The notes under the pieces are model-generated. The model was given only the letters and a program-made list of their open reading frames with translations. It did not search any database and was not told where the DNA came from. Position numbers and translations under genes: made by a program. From Desulfovibrionaceae bacterium (GTDB taxonomy: Bacteria; Desulfobacterota; Desulfovibrionia; Desulfovibrionales; Desulfovibrionaceae), in contig JACCQO010000007.1 of assembly GCA_015709205.1 (NCBI GenBank), positions 92,492 to 156,491 on the forward strand: a DNA stretch of 64,000 bases, read 5' to 3'. Shown here piece after piece: positions 52,558 to 61,844 of this stretch (the stretch's first letter is position 1; every line of letters begins with the position of its first letter).

Positions 52558-53703
52558 TCAGGCCAGATCGTCCAGACGGCGGCCGAGCACCTCCAGGTAG
52601 CGCTCCAGAGTATCCAGGCCCATGTCGCCCATGTGCCCGATGCGGAAGATGGGCCGCGCGCCCTGGGCCACCAGGTCGTCGTTGACCTTGCCGTAGCCGG
52701 GGTCGAACAGGTAGCCCTCGGTCCGCATGGCCTCCTTGAAGGTGCGCAGCTTCTCGGGCGTGCTCCCCTGCGGGGCCGTCACCGCGGTCATTGTCGGCGA
52801 GCGGAACCCTTCGGGCGCGAAAAGCTCCAGGTCCGGACGGCTTTCCACCCAGGCGTGGGCCATGTCGCGCAGGGCCACGTGCCGGGCGAAGCGCGCGGCC
52901 ACGCCCTCCTCCTCCACGATGTAGGAAAGCTGCACGAACATCTGGTTGGCCAGCGCGCCGTTGGGCGTGGTCAGGGTCTGGTGCTTGCGCGAGCGGCCGA
53001 GCTGGGCCAGCAGGTCCGAGGCGTAGCCCTTGTTGGTCACCGCGGCGGCCTTTTCCTCGGCCTCGCGGGCGACGAAGGCGATGCCGAACCCGGCGGGCAG
53101 CCCCAGAGCCTTCTGGGTCGAGGTGCAGTACATGGCCGGGCGCGCCTCGGCGATGCGCACGTCCGTGGCGCCGAAGATGGACACGCCGTCCACCAGGGGC
53201 AGGGCCCCATGCTTGCGTACCAAGGCGCACGCGCCCTCGATGTCGCTCATCACGCCGGTGGAGGTCTCGTTGTGCGTGATCGTGACCACGGCGGGAGCAT
53301 GGGCCTCCAGGAGCCCGTCCAGCTCGGCCAGGTCGATGGTCCGGCCCGCGGGAATGCGGTGCTGCACGGCCAGCTTGCCGTTGGCCACGGCCAGCTTGTG
53401 GTACAGGTCGCCGAACGCGCCCATGGAGACGTTGAGCACGGTCTCGCCGTCGGCCACCAACGAGCGGATCGAGGCCTCCATGACCGTGGTGCCCGAGCCG
53501 TTGAAGACGATCACCTCATAGCCGCCGTCCCCGTCCAGCCCGGCGATGGTCCTGAGGTGGCGGAAGATGGGCACGAAGCGCTTGAGGTTCTCGCTGTCGC
53601 GGTGCCCGAACTCGGGCAGCAGCGCGGCCTGGCGCACTTCGGGCCGCAGGGAGATGGGGCCGGTGATGAACAGGGTCAGTTCGGCAAAGTCGTATGCGTT
53701 CAT
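52558..53703 (-). CDS. Class V aminotransferase (alanine-glyoxylate/serine-pyruvate type)
   Basis: The 381-residue PLP enzyme begins LFITGPISLRPEVRQAAL as in the alanine-glyoxylate and 2-aminoethylphosphonate transaminase group. Blocks are FNGSGTTVMEASIRSLV, VTITHNETSTGVMSDIEGA, PLVDGVSIFGATDVRIAE and the PLP lysine in STQKALGLPAG. GHMGDMG near the end is the usual closing motif. Possible roles are serine-glyoxylate, alanine-glyoxylate or phosphonate transamination; no phosphonate genes are nearby. No ribosome site is seen at the start. Confidence 0.9.
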   Translation of the reverse strand: MNAYDFAELTLFITGPISLRPEVRQAALLPEFGHRDSENLKRFVPIFRHLRTIAGLDGDGGYEVIVFNGSGTTVMEASIRSLVADGETVLNVSMGAFGDLYHKLAVANGKLAVQHRIPAGRTIDLAELDGLLEAHAPAVVTITHNETSTGVMSDIEGACALVRKHGALPLVDGVSIFGATDVRIAEARPAMYCTSTQKALGLPAGFGIAFVAREAEEKAAAVTNKGYASDLLAQLGRSRKHQTLTTPNGALANQMFVQLSYIVEEEGVAARFARHVALRDMAHAWVESRPDLELFAPEGFRSPTMTAVTAPQGSTPEKLRTFKEAMRTEGYLFDPGYGKVNDDLVAQGARPIFRIGHMGDMGLDTLERYLEVLGRRLDDLA

Positions 53704-53868
53704 GGCGGAATGGGCGGGCGGCGCGCCCGAGAGGCGGCGGCCCAGGTTGTCGTGTCGGGGAAGCGCCGCACGCGGGCTGCGGCGCGTCATCGGCTCAGGA
53801 AAAATCCGACGCAAAGCGGTCGGAGCAGTGGCCCGGCGGCCACTCGGTTCAGGGTCTGGTGGCGAGGT

Positions 53869-54111
53869 TCAAATGAAATCCGGATCCACGCCCGCCTTGC
53901 CCCCGGCGAGCATGATCTTCACGAAACGCAAGGTCTTGGCGTCGACGGGCACCACCGGGAAGCGCTTGCCGCAGGCGTCGCACTGGGCCATGTCCGGCTG
54001 GGTGGGCCCCAGCAGGGGCACCTGCCGCGCGCAGTAGGGGCAGGGATAGAGGAAGACCATCTCCATGCCCGTGGGCTTGACCGGGGTCACCGGCTTGTTT
54101 CCGGCACTCAT
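53869..54111 (-). CDS. Small zinc-ribbon protein
   Basis: The 80-residue protein has the two pairs YPCPYCARQVPL and QCDACGKRFPVVP, a classic zinc ribbon. The C-terminus is helical (LRFVKIMLAGGKAG). AAGGAG precedes the ATG. It follows gpmI after 69 bases on the same strand. Confidence 0.8.
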   Translation of the reverse strand: MSAGNKPVTPVKPTGMEMVFLYPCPYCARQVPLLGPTQPDMAQCDACGKRFPVVPVDAKTLRFVKIMLAGGKAGVDPDFI

Positions 54112-54180
54112 GTACTTCTCCTTGTCTGTCGGCCGCCGTGGCGTTCCGTGTCGCCCGGGCGGTGTTGCCCGACGGGCCGC

Positions 54181-55749
54181 CTAATCTTCCAGCAGGCTGC
54201 GGCCGGTCATGGCCTCGGGCTTGGCCGGTTTCCCCGTATCCCGGCCCCAGAGGTCCAGGATGGTCGGCCCGATGTCGCCCAACCGGCCTTTGGCCAGCCG
54301 CACGTCCGGGCGCGCCGGGTCCAGGAGCACCAGGGGCACGGGGTTGCGGCTGTGCGAGGTCTGCGGCGCGCCGTGCGCGTCGAGCATTTCCTCGGCGTTG
54401 CCGTGGTCCGCGGTGAGCAGGATGCGCCCGCCCGCGCCGAGCACGGCCTCGGCCACGCGGCCCACGCAGGCGTCCACGGCCTGCACGGCCTTGACCGTGG
54501 CCTCGATCACGCCCGTGTGCCCGACCATGTCCGGGTTGGCGAAATTGCACACGCCCAGGGCGAACCGCCCGGTCTTCCACTGCTCCAGGAGCCGCGCGCA
54601 GACCTCGTCCGCGCTCATCTCCGGCTTGAGGTCGTAGGTGGCCACCTCGCGCGGCGAGGGCACGAGCACGCGCTCCTCGCCCGCAAAGGGCTCCTCGCGG
54701 CCGCAGTTGAAGAAATAGGTCACGTGCGCGTACTTTTCGGTCTCGGCGATGCGCAGCTGGGCCAGCCCGGCCTCGGAGACCACCTGCCCCAGAGTCTGGT
54801 CCAGGGACTGGCGGGCAAAGGCCACGTCCATGGGAAAGGTGGACTCGTATTCGGTCATGGTCGCGAAGCCGGAAAGCTGCGGTACGATCTTGCGTTCGAA
54901 CTTGTCGAAATCCTCTTCAAAAAACGGACGGCAAATCTGCCGCGCCCGGTCCGCGCGAAAGTTGAAGAAGAAGATGCCGTCCCCGTCGCGCACCAGCCCC
55001 ACAGGCGCGCCGTGCTCCACGACCACGCGCGGCTTGACGAACTCGTCGTTCTCCCCGGCGTCGTAGGACGCCTGCACGGCGGCCACGGGATCCAGGCACG
55101 TCGCGCCCTCGCCCGAGGTCAACAACGCGTAGGCCAGGGCGTTGCGCTCCCAGCGCTTGTCGCGGTCCATGGCGTAGTAGCGGCCGCAGAGCGTGGCGAT
55201 GCGCCCCCAGCCGATGCGGCCCATGGCCGCGACCAGGCCGGCCACGTAGGCCTTGCCGCCGGTGGGCGCGGTGTCGCGGCCGTCCAGGAAGGCATGCACG
55301 AAACACTCCACCCCCGCGTCGCGCGCGGCCTCGATGAGCGCGTGGAGATGGCGCACGTGGCTGTGCACCCCGCCATCCGAGAGCAGCCCCATGAGGTGCA
55401 GGCGGCCGCCCGCCGCGCGCACGCGGTCGAAAAGCCGCGTCAGCGCGGGATTCCGGGCCAGGGACCCGTCCTCCACGGCCATGTCGATGCGCGTCATGTC
55501 CTGGTAGACCGTGCGGCCCGCGCCGATGTTCATGTGCCCGACCTCGGAATTGCCCATGAACCCGTCGGGCAGCCCCACGGCCCGGCCCGAGCAGGCCAGG
55601 GACGTGCGCGGCCAGGTGGCCAGGATGCGGTCCAGGTTCGGCGTGGCGGCCAGGGACACGGCGTTCCCCGGCCCGGCCGGGGCCAGCCCCCAGCCGTCCA
55701 GGATCAGGAGCAGGGTCGGCGTGGGGGCGAACTTCCCTCCGTCAGGCAT
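54181..55749 (-). CDS. gpmI: 2,3-bisphosphoglycerate-independent phosphoglycerate mutase
   Basis: The 522-residue enzyme interconverts 2- and 3-phosphoglycerate with Mn2+. LLLILDGWGLAPAGPGNAVS and GFMGNSEVGHMNIGAGRTVY (catalytic serine) lie in the phosphatase half; HAFLDGRDTAPTGGKAY belongs to the transferase half; RILLTADHGNAEEM and QTSHSRNPVPLVLL supply the final metal ligands. GGACGAG lies before the ATG. The start overlaps the rsfS stop by eight bases. Confidence 0.97.
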   Translation of the reverse strand: MPDGGKFAPTPTLLLILDGWGLAPAGPGNAVSLAATPNLDRILATWPRTSLACSGRAVGLPDGFMGNSEVGHMNIGAGRTVYQDMTRIDMAVEDGSLARNPALTRLFDRVRAAGGRLHLMGLLSDGGVHSHVRHLHALIEAARDAGVECFVHAFLDGRDTAPTGGKAYVAGLVAAMGRIGWGRIATLCGRYYAMDRDKRWERNALAYALLTSGEGATCLDPVAAVQASYDAGENDEFVKPRVVVEHGAPVGLVRDGDGIFFFNFRADRARQICRPFFEEDFDKFERKIVPQLSGFATMTEYESTFPMDVAFARQSLDQTLGQVVSEAGLAQLRIAETEKYAHVTYFFNCGREEPFAGEERVLVPSPREVATYDLKPEMSADEVCARLLEQWKTGRFALGVCNFANPDMVGHTGVIEATVKAVQAVDACVGRVAEAVLGAGGRILLTADHGNAEEMLDAHGAPQTSHSRNPVPLVLLDPARPDVRLAKGRLGDIGPTILDLWGRDTGKPAKPEAMTGRSLLED

Positions 55750-56290
55750 CGCGCTCGTCCTCTCCGTCCTCTCCGACCGGAGCGCCCGCGGCGTAGACGT
55801 CGTCGTCATCGTAGGCCGCGTCGTCCTCTCCGGCGTCGTAGAGTTCGTCGTCGTCGAAGACGTCGGCGTCGTCATCGTCGGCGTCGTTGCCGCCGGCGTC
55901 GCCGTCGTCGTCCGCCTCCTGGGGCGGCCGGACCGGCATCTCGCCCCGGGCCCACAGCCCTTCCAGGTTGTAGCGCGTCCGCGCGGCCTCGTGGAACAGG
56001 TGCACGATCACGTCGTTGCAGTCCACGAGCACCCAGTCGCTGCCCTTGTAGCCTTCCATGCCGAAGTACTCGATGTTCAGCTCGCGGCACTTTTCCAGCA
56101 GGTGGTCGGCCACGCCCTGGGCGTGCCGGACCCCCCTGGTCGTGGCCACGATCATGGCCTCGGCCAGGGGGGATATCCCGGAAAGACGCAAGGCCACGAT
56201 CTCCGTGGCCTGCTTCTCCTCCAGCCATTCGATGAACTGCGTCACCTTCTGGCCGGAGGGCATGTCATTATATTTTTTCGTTTCGGTCAT
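55742..56290 (-). CDS. rsfS: Ribosome silencing factor RsfS with long acidic tail
   Basis: The 182-residue protein has the RsfS/Iojap domain over the first 115 residues: LEEKQATEIVALRLSGISPL, MIVATTRGVRHAQGVADHLL and WVLVDCNDVIVHLFHEAART. It binds L14 on the large subunit and blocks subunit joining in nutrient limitation. Residues after about 120 are an unusually long Asp/Glu-rich tail (e.g. ADDDDADVFDDDELYDAGED) absent from most homologues. gpmI follows with an eight-base overlap. Confidence 0.95.
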   Translation of the reverse strand: MTETKKYNDMPSGQKVTQFIEWLEEKQATEIVALRLSGISPLAEAMIVATTRGVRHAQGVADHLLEKCRELNIEYFGMEGYKGSDWVLVDCNDVIVHLFHEAARTRYNLEGLWARGEMPVRPPQEADDDGDAGGNDADDDDADVFDDDELYDAGEDDAAYDDDDVYAAGAPVGEDGEDERDA

Positions 56291-56340
56291 TTCCCGTCCA
56301 ATCGGTCGTTTCCCAATCCGGCCGCGCGCGAAAGGCGCGA

Positions 56341-56931
56341 TCAGCCGCGTTTGAGCGCGATCAGTTCGGCCACCGTGCGCTTGGGCACATGGTGCACGTC
56401 CTTGTCATCGCGCCAGTATTTGTGGTTCTGCAGGAGGCCGCCGTCCTCGGGTTCGTCGATGACCACGGTCTCCGCGGGCACGCCCAGGGCGAGCACCAGA
56501 AGGATCTCCATGCCCTCGGGAAGCTGCAGGACCTCGGCCAGGCGCTTGCGGTTGACCGAGGCCAGGATGCAGCCGCCCAACCCCTTTTCCACCGCGCCCA
56601 GGAGCATGGTCTGGGCCACGATGCCGTGGTCGCAGTGCGCCGAGGCGGCCACGGAGGTGTCGTGCAGGATGACCACGTAGGCCGTCGGACGCTCGCCCTC
56701 GGCCGGGCCGGGCCAGTCCTTGAGGTAGGCGGCCCAGGCCAGGCAGCCGAAGACCTCGGCGTTGGCCGCGGACTCGGCCACCAGGGCGTACTTCAAGGGC
56801 TGCAGGTTGCCCGCCGAGCCCGTGAGCCGGGCGAGGCCGACGAGTTCCTCCAGCGTGGCCATGGACACGGCCTCGCTTTCCTTGAACCGCCGGTAACTCC
56901 GGTTGCGCGCCACAAGTTCCTTGAATTCCAT
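56341..56931 (-). CDS. Nitroreductase family protein
   Basis: The 196-residue protein starts MEFKELVARNRSYRRFKESE, the FMN-binding start of nitroreductases; GSAGNLQPLKYALVAES and EKGLGGCILASVNRKRLA are further FMN contact blocks. The function could be reduction of quinones, nitro compounds or others. AAGGAG lies nine bases before the ATG at 56931. Confidence 0.9.
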   Translation of the reverse strand: MEFKELVARNRSYRRFKESEAVSMATLEELVGLARLTGSAGNLQPLKYALVAESAANAEVFGCLAWAAYLKDWPGPAEGERPTAYVVILHDTSVAASAHCDHGIVAQTMLLGAVEKGLGGCILASVNRKRLAEVLQLPEGMEILLVLALGVPAETVVIDEPEDGGLLQNHKYWRDDKDVHHVPKRTVAELIALKRG

Positions 56932-57169
56932 GAATCGAACTCCTTGGTTGGACATTGCCTCCCCACAGGGTTTCTACAGGATTCGCCGCGCCCGCGCAAT
57001 GCGCCGCGTTCCCGGTTTGCGCCCTTGCCCAATGGCCCCGAAACCCCTTGACCCCTCCTGACGTTTGGGGCACTCAACCCCCTAGGCCCATGTTCCGGGC
57101 CGTCTTCACACGCACCATTCCGCACCGGACCGGGTTCCGGACACCGGCAAGCCTTGGAGGAGCGAGCGC

Positions 57170-58471
57170 ATGATCTACGACGTCGACCTGGAAACCCTGC
57201 CGCGCGAGGAATTGGAGGCCCTGCAGCTCAAGCGCCTGAAATCCGTGTGCGAGCGCGTCTACGCCAACGTGCCCTTCTACCGCCGCTCGTTCGACGAACT
57301 GGGCGTGTCCCCCGCGGACATCCGTTCCCTCAAGGACGTCTCCAAGCTGCCCTTCACCAAAAAGCAGGACCTGCGCGACAACTACCCCTACGGCATGTTC
57401 GCGGTCCCGGCGGAAAACGTGGTCCGCATCCACGCCTCCTCCGGCACCACGGGCAAGGCCACGGTGGTGGGCTACACCCAGCGCGACGTGGACAACTGGG
57501 CCACGCTCATGGCCCGCTGCTTCATGTGCGCGGGCGCCACGCGCAAGGACCTCGTGCACAACGCCTACGGCTACGGCCTGTTCACCGGCGGCCTGGGCGC
57601 GCACTACGGGGCCGAGAGGCTCGGTGCCACCACCATCCCTGTTTCCGGCGGGGCCACCAAGCGCCAGGTGCAGCTCCTGCGCGACTTCGGGGCCACGGTG
57701 ATCTGCTCCACCCCCTCCTATTTCCTCTTTCTGCTGGAAACCGCGGAACAGGAAGGCATCGACTTCAAGTCCCTGCCCCTGCGCGTGGGCATCTTCGGCG
57801 CGGAACCCTGGAGCGACGAGATGCGCCGGGAAATCGAAGAGCGCGCCAACATCAAGGCCACGAACGTCTACGGCCTGTCCGAAGTCATGGGCCCGGGCGT
57901 GTCCATGGAGTGTCTGGAGGCCCAGAAGGGCATGCACATCTTCGAGGACCACTTCCTGCCCGAGATCATCGACCCCGAGACCGGCGAGACCCTGCCCCCG
58001 GGCGAGACCGGCGAACTGGTGCTGACCACCCTGACCAAGGAGGCCATCCCGCTGATCCGCTACCGCACGCGGGACATCACCAGCCTGGACTACACGCCCT
58101 GCCGCTGCGGCCGCACGCACGTGCGCATGAGCCGCATCAAGGGCCGCTCCGACGACATGCTCATCATCCGCGGGGTCAACGTCTTCCCCTCGCAGATCGA
58201 GTCCATCCTTCTGGAGACCCCGGGGTTGAGCCCGCACTACCAGATCATCGTCAACCGCGAGGGCAACCTGGACGTGCTCGAGGTCCAGGTGGAGGTGCAG
58301 GAGGAAATGCACCTGGACGAGATCAAGCGCCTCCAGAGCCTGGAGCGCAACCTCCAGAAGACCATCAAGGAATTCCTCGGCGTCACGGCCAAGATCAAGC
58401 TCGTGGAGCACCAGACCATCGAGCGCTCCCAGGGCAAGGCCAAGCGCGTCGTGGACCTGCGCGGCAAGTAG
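57170..58471 (+). CDS. paaK: Phenylacetate-CoA ligase
   Basis: The 433-residue AMP-forming ligase activates phenylacetate or related aryl acids as CoA thioesters. [18 protein letters not shown] is the phosphate loop, [16 protein letters not shown] the A5 motif, [11 protein letters not shown] the A8 region and [12 protein letters not shown] the C-terminal lysine motif. GGAGG lies nine bases upstream. In anaerobes PaaK pairs often with an indolepyruvate oxidoreductase and an ACT protein; only the ACT gene (59045-59476) is present here. Confidence 0.95.
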   Translation: MIYDVDLETLPREELEALQLKRLKSVCERVYANVPFYRRSFDELGVSPADIRSLKDVSKLPFTKKQDLRDNYPYGMFAVPAENVVRIHASSGTTGKATVVGYTQRDVDNWATLMARCFMCAGATRKDLVHNAYGYGLFTGGLGAHYGAERLGATTIPVSGGATKRQVQLLRDFGATVICSTPSYFLFLLETAEQEGIDFKSLPLRVGIFGAEPWSDEMRREIEERANIKATNVYGLSEVMGPGVSMECLEAQKGMHIFEDHFLPEIIDPETGETLPPGETGELVLTTLTKEAIPLIRYRTRDITSLDYTPCRCGRTHVRMSRIKGRSDDMLIIRGVNVFPSQIESILLETPGLSPHYQIIVNREGNLDVLEVQVEVQEEMHLDEIKRLQSLERNLQKTIKEFLGVTAKIKLVEHQTIERSQGKAKRVVDLRGK

Positions 58472-58528
58472 CCCCCCGAAACGCCAACCCGCACCGGGCG
58501 CCCAGCGCCCGGCGCAGCACCAAGGACC

Positions 58529-58912
58529 ATGCGCACCACGCCCTTCTCCGCCCCCGCCCCGTCCGCCGTCCGGCTCCCGGCCCTTCGCTTGGCCGCGCTC
58601 TGCCTCGCCGCCCTGCTGCTCGCCGCCTGCGCCCATTCCAGCGCCTACGTGGAACGCCGCAACCGGGAGCACCGCCTGGAGATCGACGAATACAACTGCC
58701 GTTGGGAAAAAACCCACGTCCAGGACGCAAAGGGCGAACTCAAGGAGGTCGAGATCGGCGAGGAGGAACTGGAGCGCGCGGTGCACGAATGCCTCAAGGC
58801 CAAGGGCTACTTCGCCGAGCAGCCCGCCGAGGGCGACGCGACCGGCGAGGGGACGGACGGCGCGGCCGACGGCAAGAAGAAGGACTCCGGAAGCTGGTGG
58901 TGGCCGTTCTGA
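58529..58912 (+). CDS. Small lipoprotein, unknown
   Basis: The 127-residue protein has a hydrophobic leader with the lipobox ALLLAAC and a mature part rich in Glu/Lys (KELKEVEIGEEELERAVHEC) ending GSWWWPF. Function unknown. It lies between paaK and the ACT gene on the same strand, so it may be cotranscribed with them. Confidence 0.75.
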   Translation: MRTTPFSAPAPSAVRLPALRLAALCLAALLLAACAHSSAYVERRNREHRLEIDEYNCRWEKTHVQDAKGELKEVEIGEEELERAVHECLKAKGYFAEQPAEGDATGEGTDGAADGKKKDSGSWWWPF

Positions 58913-59044
58913 CGCGCCCCGCACTGCCGCGCGCGCCGCGACGGCGCGGCTTGTCACGGCTTCCGGCGGGTGCTACCTAGAAATCACGGTCAACGGTCCA
59001 ATCCATACCCAACGGCGACCCCGCAACGCAGGAGAAAACGCACC

Positions 59045-59476
59045 ATGAAAGTCGAACAGATATCCATCTTCCTGGAGAACAAGGCCGGACGCCTGGCCGA
59101 CGTCACCCGCGTCATCGCCGAGGCGGGCATCAACATCCGCGCCCTGTCCCTGGCCGACACCTCCGATTTCGGCATTCTGCGCCTGATCGTCACGGACATC
59201 GAAAAGGCCAAGGCCGCGCTCAAGGAGAACGGCTTCACCGTGGGCCGCACCACCGTGGTCGCCGCCGAGGTGCCGGACCAGCCCGGCGGGCTGCACTCCA
59301 TCCTCGACCTGCTCTCCTCCAACGGCATCAACGTGGAGTACATGTACGCCTTCGTGCAGCAGTCGGCCAAGGAGGCCATCCTCATCTTCCGCTTCGACCG
59401 CACGGACCAGGCCATCGAAGTGCTGCTGAAAAACGGCATCAAGATCATTCCCGGCGAAAAGATCTACAACATCTAG
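59045..59476 (+). CDS. Tandem ACT-domain protein
   Basis: The 143-residue protein has two ACT domains: [20 protein letters not shown] with [13 protein letters not shown], then [20 protein letters not shown]. Such proteins bind amino acids and are often located beside paaK-type genes in archaea and sulfate reducers. AGGAG precedes the ATG. A terminator follows the gene. Confidence 0.9.
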   Translation: MKVEQISIFLENKAGRLADVTRVIAEAGINIRALSLADTSDFGILRLIVTDIEKAKAALKENGFTVGRTTVVAAEVPDQPGGLHSILDLLSSNGINVEYMYAFVQQSAKEAILIFRFDRTDQAIEVLLKNGIKIIPGEKIYNI

Positions 59477-59498
59477 GGGCGCGCCCCGCGAGACGACG

Positions 59499-59527
59499 AA
59501 GGGCCGGGGTTTCCCGGCCCTTTTTTT
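59499..59527 (+). terminator. Rho-independent terminator after the ACT gene
   Basis: AAGGGCCGGG (59499-59508) pairs with CCCGGCCCTT (59513-59522), loop GTTT, then seven T. Confidence 0.9.
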
Positions 59528-59574
59528 GACCGCGCCGCGCCCGCCCGCAGCCACCGCAACCCAACGGAGCGCCC

Positions 59575-60090
59575 ATGACCAAACCGGCCGACACCCAGGC
59601 GGGCAAGCCCGTCTCCGCGAGCGAAACCATCATGGCCCACCGCATGATGCCCCAGGACGCCAACCCCGCGGGCACCATCCACGGCGGCGTGATCCTGCGC
59701 TACATCGACCAGTCCGCGGCCACGGCCGCCCTGCGCCACGCCCGCGGCAACACCGTGGTCACCGCCTCCATCGACCGCATGGACTTCCTCATGCCCGTCT
59801 ACGTCGGCGAGCTGCTCACGCTCAAATCCGCCGTGAACCTGGTGGGCAGCACGTCCATGGAGATCGGCGTGCGCGCCGAGGCCGAAAACCTGTTCACCGG
59901 CGAGGTGCGCCACGTGGCCTCGGCCTACCTGACCTTCGTGGCCATCGCCAAGGACCGCAAGCCCACGCGCGTGCCGCCCCTGCTTCTGGAAACCGACGAG
60001 CAGCGCCGCCGCAGCCGCGAGGCCGCCGACCGCAAGGAACGCCGCCGCGAGGAACGCACCAGCGAGCGCCGCTCCGCCGCCGAGGGCTAG
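59575..60090 (+). CDS. Acyl-CoA thioesterase (hotdog fold, YciA-like)
   Basis: The 171-residue protein has the hotdog thioesterase core: MMPQDANPAGTIHGGVILRY with the catalytic Asp/Asn region, VVTASIDRMDFLMPVYVGEL and the later TGEVRHVASAYLTFVAI. The C-terminal 30 residues are Arg/Glu-rich and disordered. It hydrolyses acyl-CoA in the cytoplasm. The neighbourhood with paaK may be only coincidence. Confidence 0.9.
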   Translation: MTKPADTQAGKPVSASETIMAHRMMPQDANPAGTIHGGVILRYIDQSAATAALRHARGNTVVTASIDRMDFLMPVYVGELLTLKSAVNLVGSTSMEIGVRAEAENLFTGEVRHVASAYLTFVAIAKDRKPTRVPPLLLETDEQRRRSREAADRKERRREERTSERRSAAEG

Positions 60091-60118
60091 GCGCGCAGGC
60101 CCGCGCGGGCCGCGCGAT

Positions 60119-60166
60119 CTTGTGACTGCGCGATATTGCGACTGCCCAATGGTGTAACTGCGCGAT
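60119..60166 (+). repeat. Three imperfect 16-bp tandem repeats upstream of rtcB
   Basis: CTTGTGACTGCGCGAT, ATTGCGACTGCCCAAT and GGTGTAACTGCGCGAT follow each other exactly. The third unit ends at the first possible rtcB start codon. Confidence 0.7.
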
Positions 60167-60179
60167 GCTGGAAACGACC

Positions 60180-61604
60180 ATGCTCCGACCGCAACGCGAA
60201 ACCGACCACGTCTGGCGCATCCCGCGCAACGGGGAGATGCGCGTGGACGGCGTGATCTACGCCGACCGCGCGCTCGTCGAGGCCATGGACGCGCGCGTCT
60301 TCGAACAGGTCGCGAACGTGGCCTGCCTGCCCGGCATCGTGGGCGCATCCTACGCCATGCCCGACGCGCACTCGGGCTACGGCTTCCCCATCGGCGGCGT
60401 GGCCGCCTTCGACCCGCGCGAGGGCGGCGTGGTCAGCGCGGGCGGCGTGGGCTTCGACATCGCCTGCGGCGTGCGCACCCTGACCACGGGTGTCGCGGCC
60501 GACGACGTGCGCGCCGTGGCCAAGGAACTCGCCGACGAACTCTTCCGCAACGTGCCCTCTGGCCTGGGCTCCACCGGCCCGCTGCACCTCGGCCCGCGCG
60601 ACATGGACCGCATGCTCGAAGGCGGCGCGGCCTGGGCCGTCAAGGCGGGCTGGGGCCACCCCGAGGACCTGGAGCGCATCGAGGACAACGGCCGCATGGA
60701 CGGCGCGCGGCCGGACCTGGTGCCCGACTCGGCCAAGAAGCGCCAGGAACGCGAGACCGGCACCCTGGGCTCCGGCAACCACTACCTGGAGGTCCAGGAG
60801 ATCGCGCGCATCCACGACCCGGCGGCGGCCCGCGCCCTGGGCCTCAGGCCCGGCGAGGCCGTGGTCTCCATCCACTGCGGCTCGCGCGGCCTGGGCCACG
60901 AAATCGGCAAGGTCTTCCTCGGCCTCATGGCCCGCGAGGCCCCGCGCCACGGACTGCGCCCGCCGGACCGCGAACTGGCCTGCGCGCCCGCGCTCTCCGA
61001 GCTCGGCCGCCGCTACCTCGGGGCCATGCGCGCGGGCATCAACTGCGCCCTGGCCAACCGCCAGGTCATCACCCACCTCGCGCGCCTCGCCTTCGACGCC
61101 GTGCTCCCCGGATCGCTCCTGCGCCTGGTCTACGACGTCTCCCACAACACCTGCAAAGAGGAGCGCCACGTGGTGGACGGGCAAGAGCGCACCCTGCTCG
61201 TGCACCGCAAGGGCGCGACCCGCGCCCTGCCGCCCGGCCATCCGCTCCTGCCGCCGGACCTGCGCGCCCTGGGCCAGCCCGTGCTCGTGGGCGGCTCCAT
61301 GGGCACGCCGTCCCACATCCTCGCCGCCACGCCGGACGCCACGACCCGCGCCTTCGGCTCCGCCAACCACGGCGCGGGCCGCGCCCTCAGCCGGACCGCC
61401 GCCAAAAAGCGCTTCGCCGGGCCCGACGTCCTCCGCGCCCTGGCCGCCCAGGGCGTCACCGTGCGCACCGGCTCCTACGCCGCCGCCGCCGAAGAGGCCC
61501 CCGGGGCCTACAAGGATCCCGACGCCGTGGTCGACGTGGTCGAACGCCTCGGCCTGGCCCGCCGCGTGGCCGAACTGCGGCCCATGGTGTGCGTGAAGGG
61601 ATAG
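60180..61604 (+). CDS. rtcB: RNA-splicing ligase RtcB
   Basis: The roughly 474-residue enzyme joins RNA 2',3'-cyclic phosphate or 3'-phosphate ends to 5'-OH using GTP and Mn2+. GGVGFDIACGVR carries the metal cysteine, GTLGSGNHYLEVQ and SIHCGSRGLGHEIG more metal ligands, and the histidine that takes GMP is in FGSANHGAGRALSR. The ATG at 60180 has GGAAA five bases upstream; another ATG at 60165 has no site. The ADP-ribosylglycohydrolase-like gene is 240 bases downstream. Confidence 0.95.
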   Translation: MLRPQRETDHVWRIPRNGEMRVDGVIYADRALVEAMDARVFEQVANVACLPGIVGASYAMPDAHSGYGFPIGGVAAFDPREGGVVSAGGVGFDIACGVRTLTTGVAADDVRAVAKELADELFRNVPSGLGSTGPLHLGPRDMDRMLEGGAAWAVKAGWGHPEDLERIEDNGRMDGARPDLVPDSAKKRQERETGTLGSGNHYLEVQEIARIHDPAAARALGLRPGEAVVSIHCGSRGLGHEIGKVFLGLMAREAPRHGLRPPDRELACAPALSELGRRYLGAMRAGINCALANRQVITHLARLAFDAVLPGSLLRLVYDVSHNTCKEERHVVDGQERTLLVHRKGATRALPPGHPLLPPDLRALGQPVLVGGSMGTPSHILAATPDATTRAFGSANHGAGRALSRTAAKKRFAGPDVLRALAAQGVTVRTGSYAAAAEEAPGAYKDPDAVVDVVERLGLARRVAELRPMVCVKG

Positions 61605-61844
61605 GCGAAGCCGACGGTCCAGAGCCGTTCGATTTCCGATGGGCGTTTTTCCGTTTCTTCGCTAGCCTGAAACCGGGAGGCCACAGTCGCGCACGACATC
61701 GACAGGGCCACACCCGCCCGCCGAGGCAGGTGCCGCCCGGATTCGGCAAGAGGCGCTTACCGCAGGGTCGCGGAATTTCTTCAGCGCTCGTTCGCGAGCC
61801 CAGCCCCCCGCAGCCCGCTTCGGGTGGGGGAAAGGAGCAAGCCG

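Noticed and set aside
51859-56235. 1458-codon plus-strand open frame over the aminotransferase and gpmI genes
   Set aside because: No domain found; frame is open only because stop codons are rare in GC-rich antisense.
60119-60166. Possible CRISPR array or tRNA-like element
   Set aside because: Only three imperfect 16-base units without spacers.
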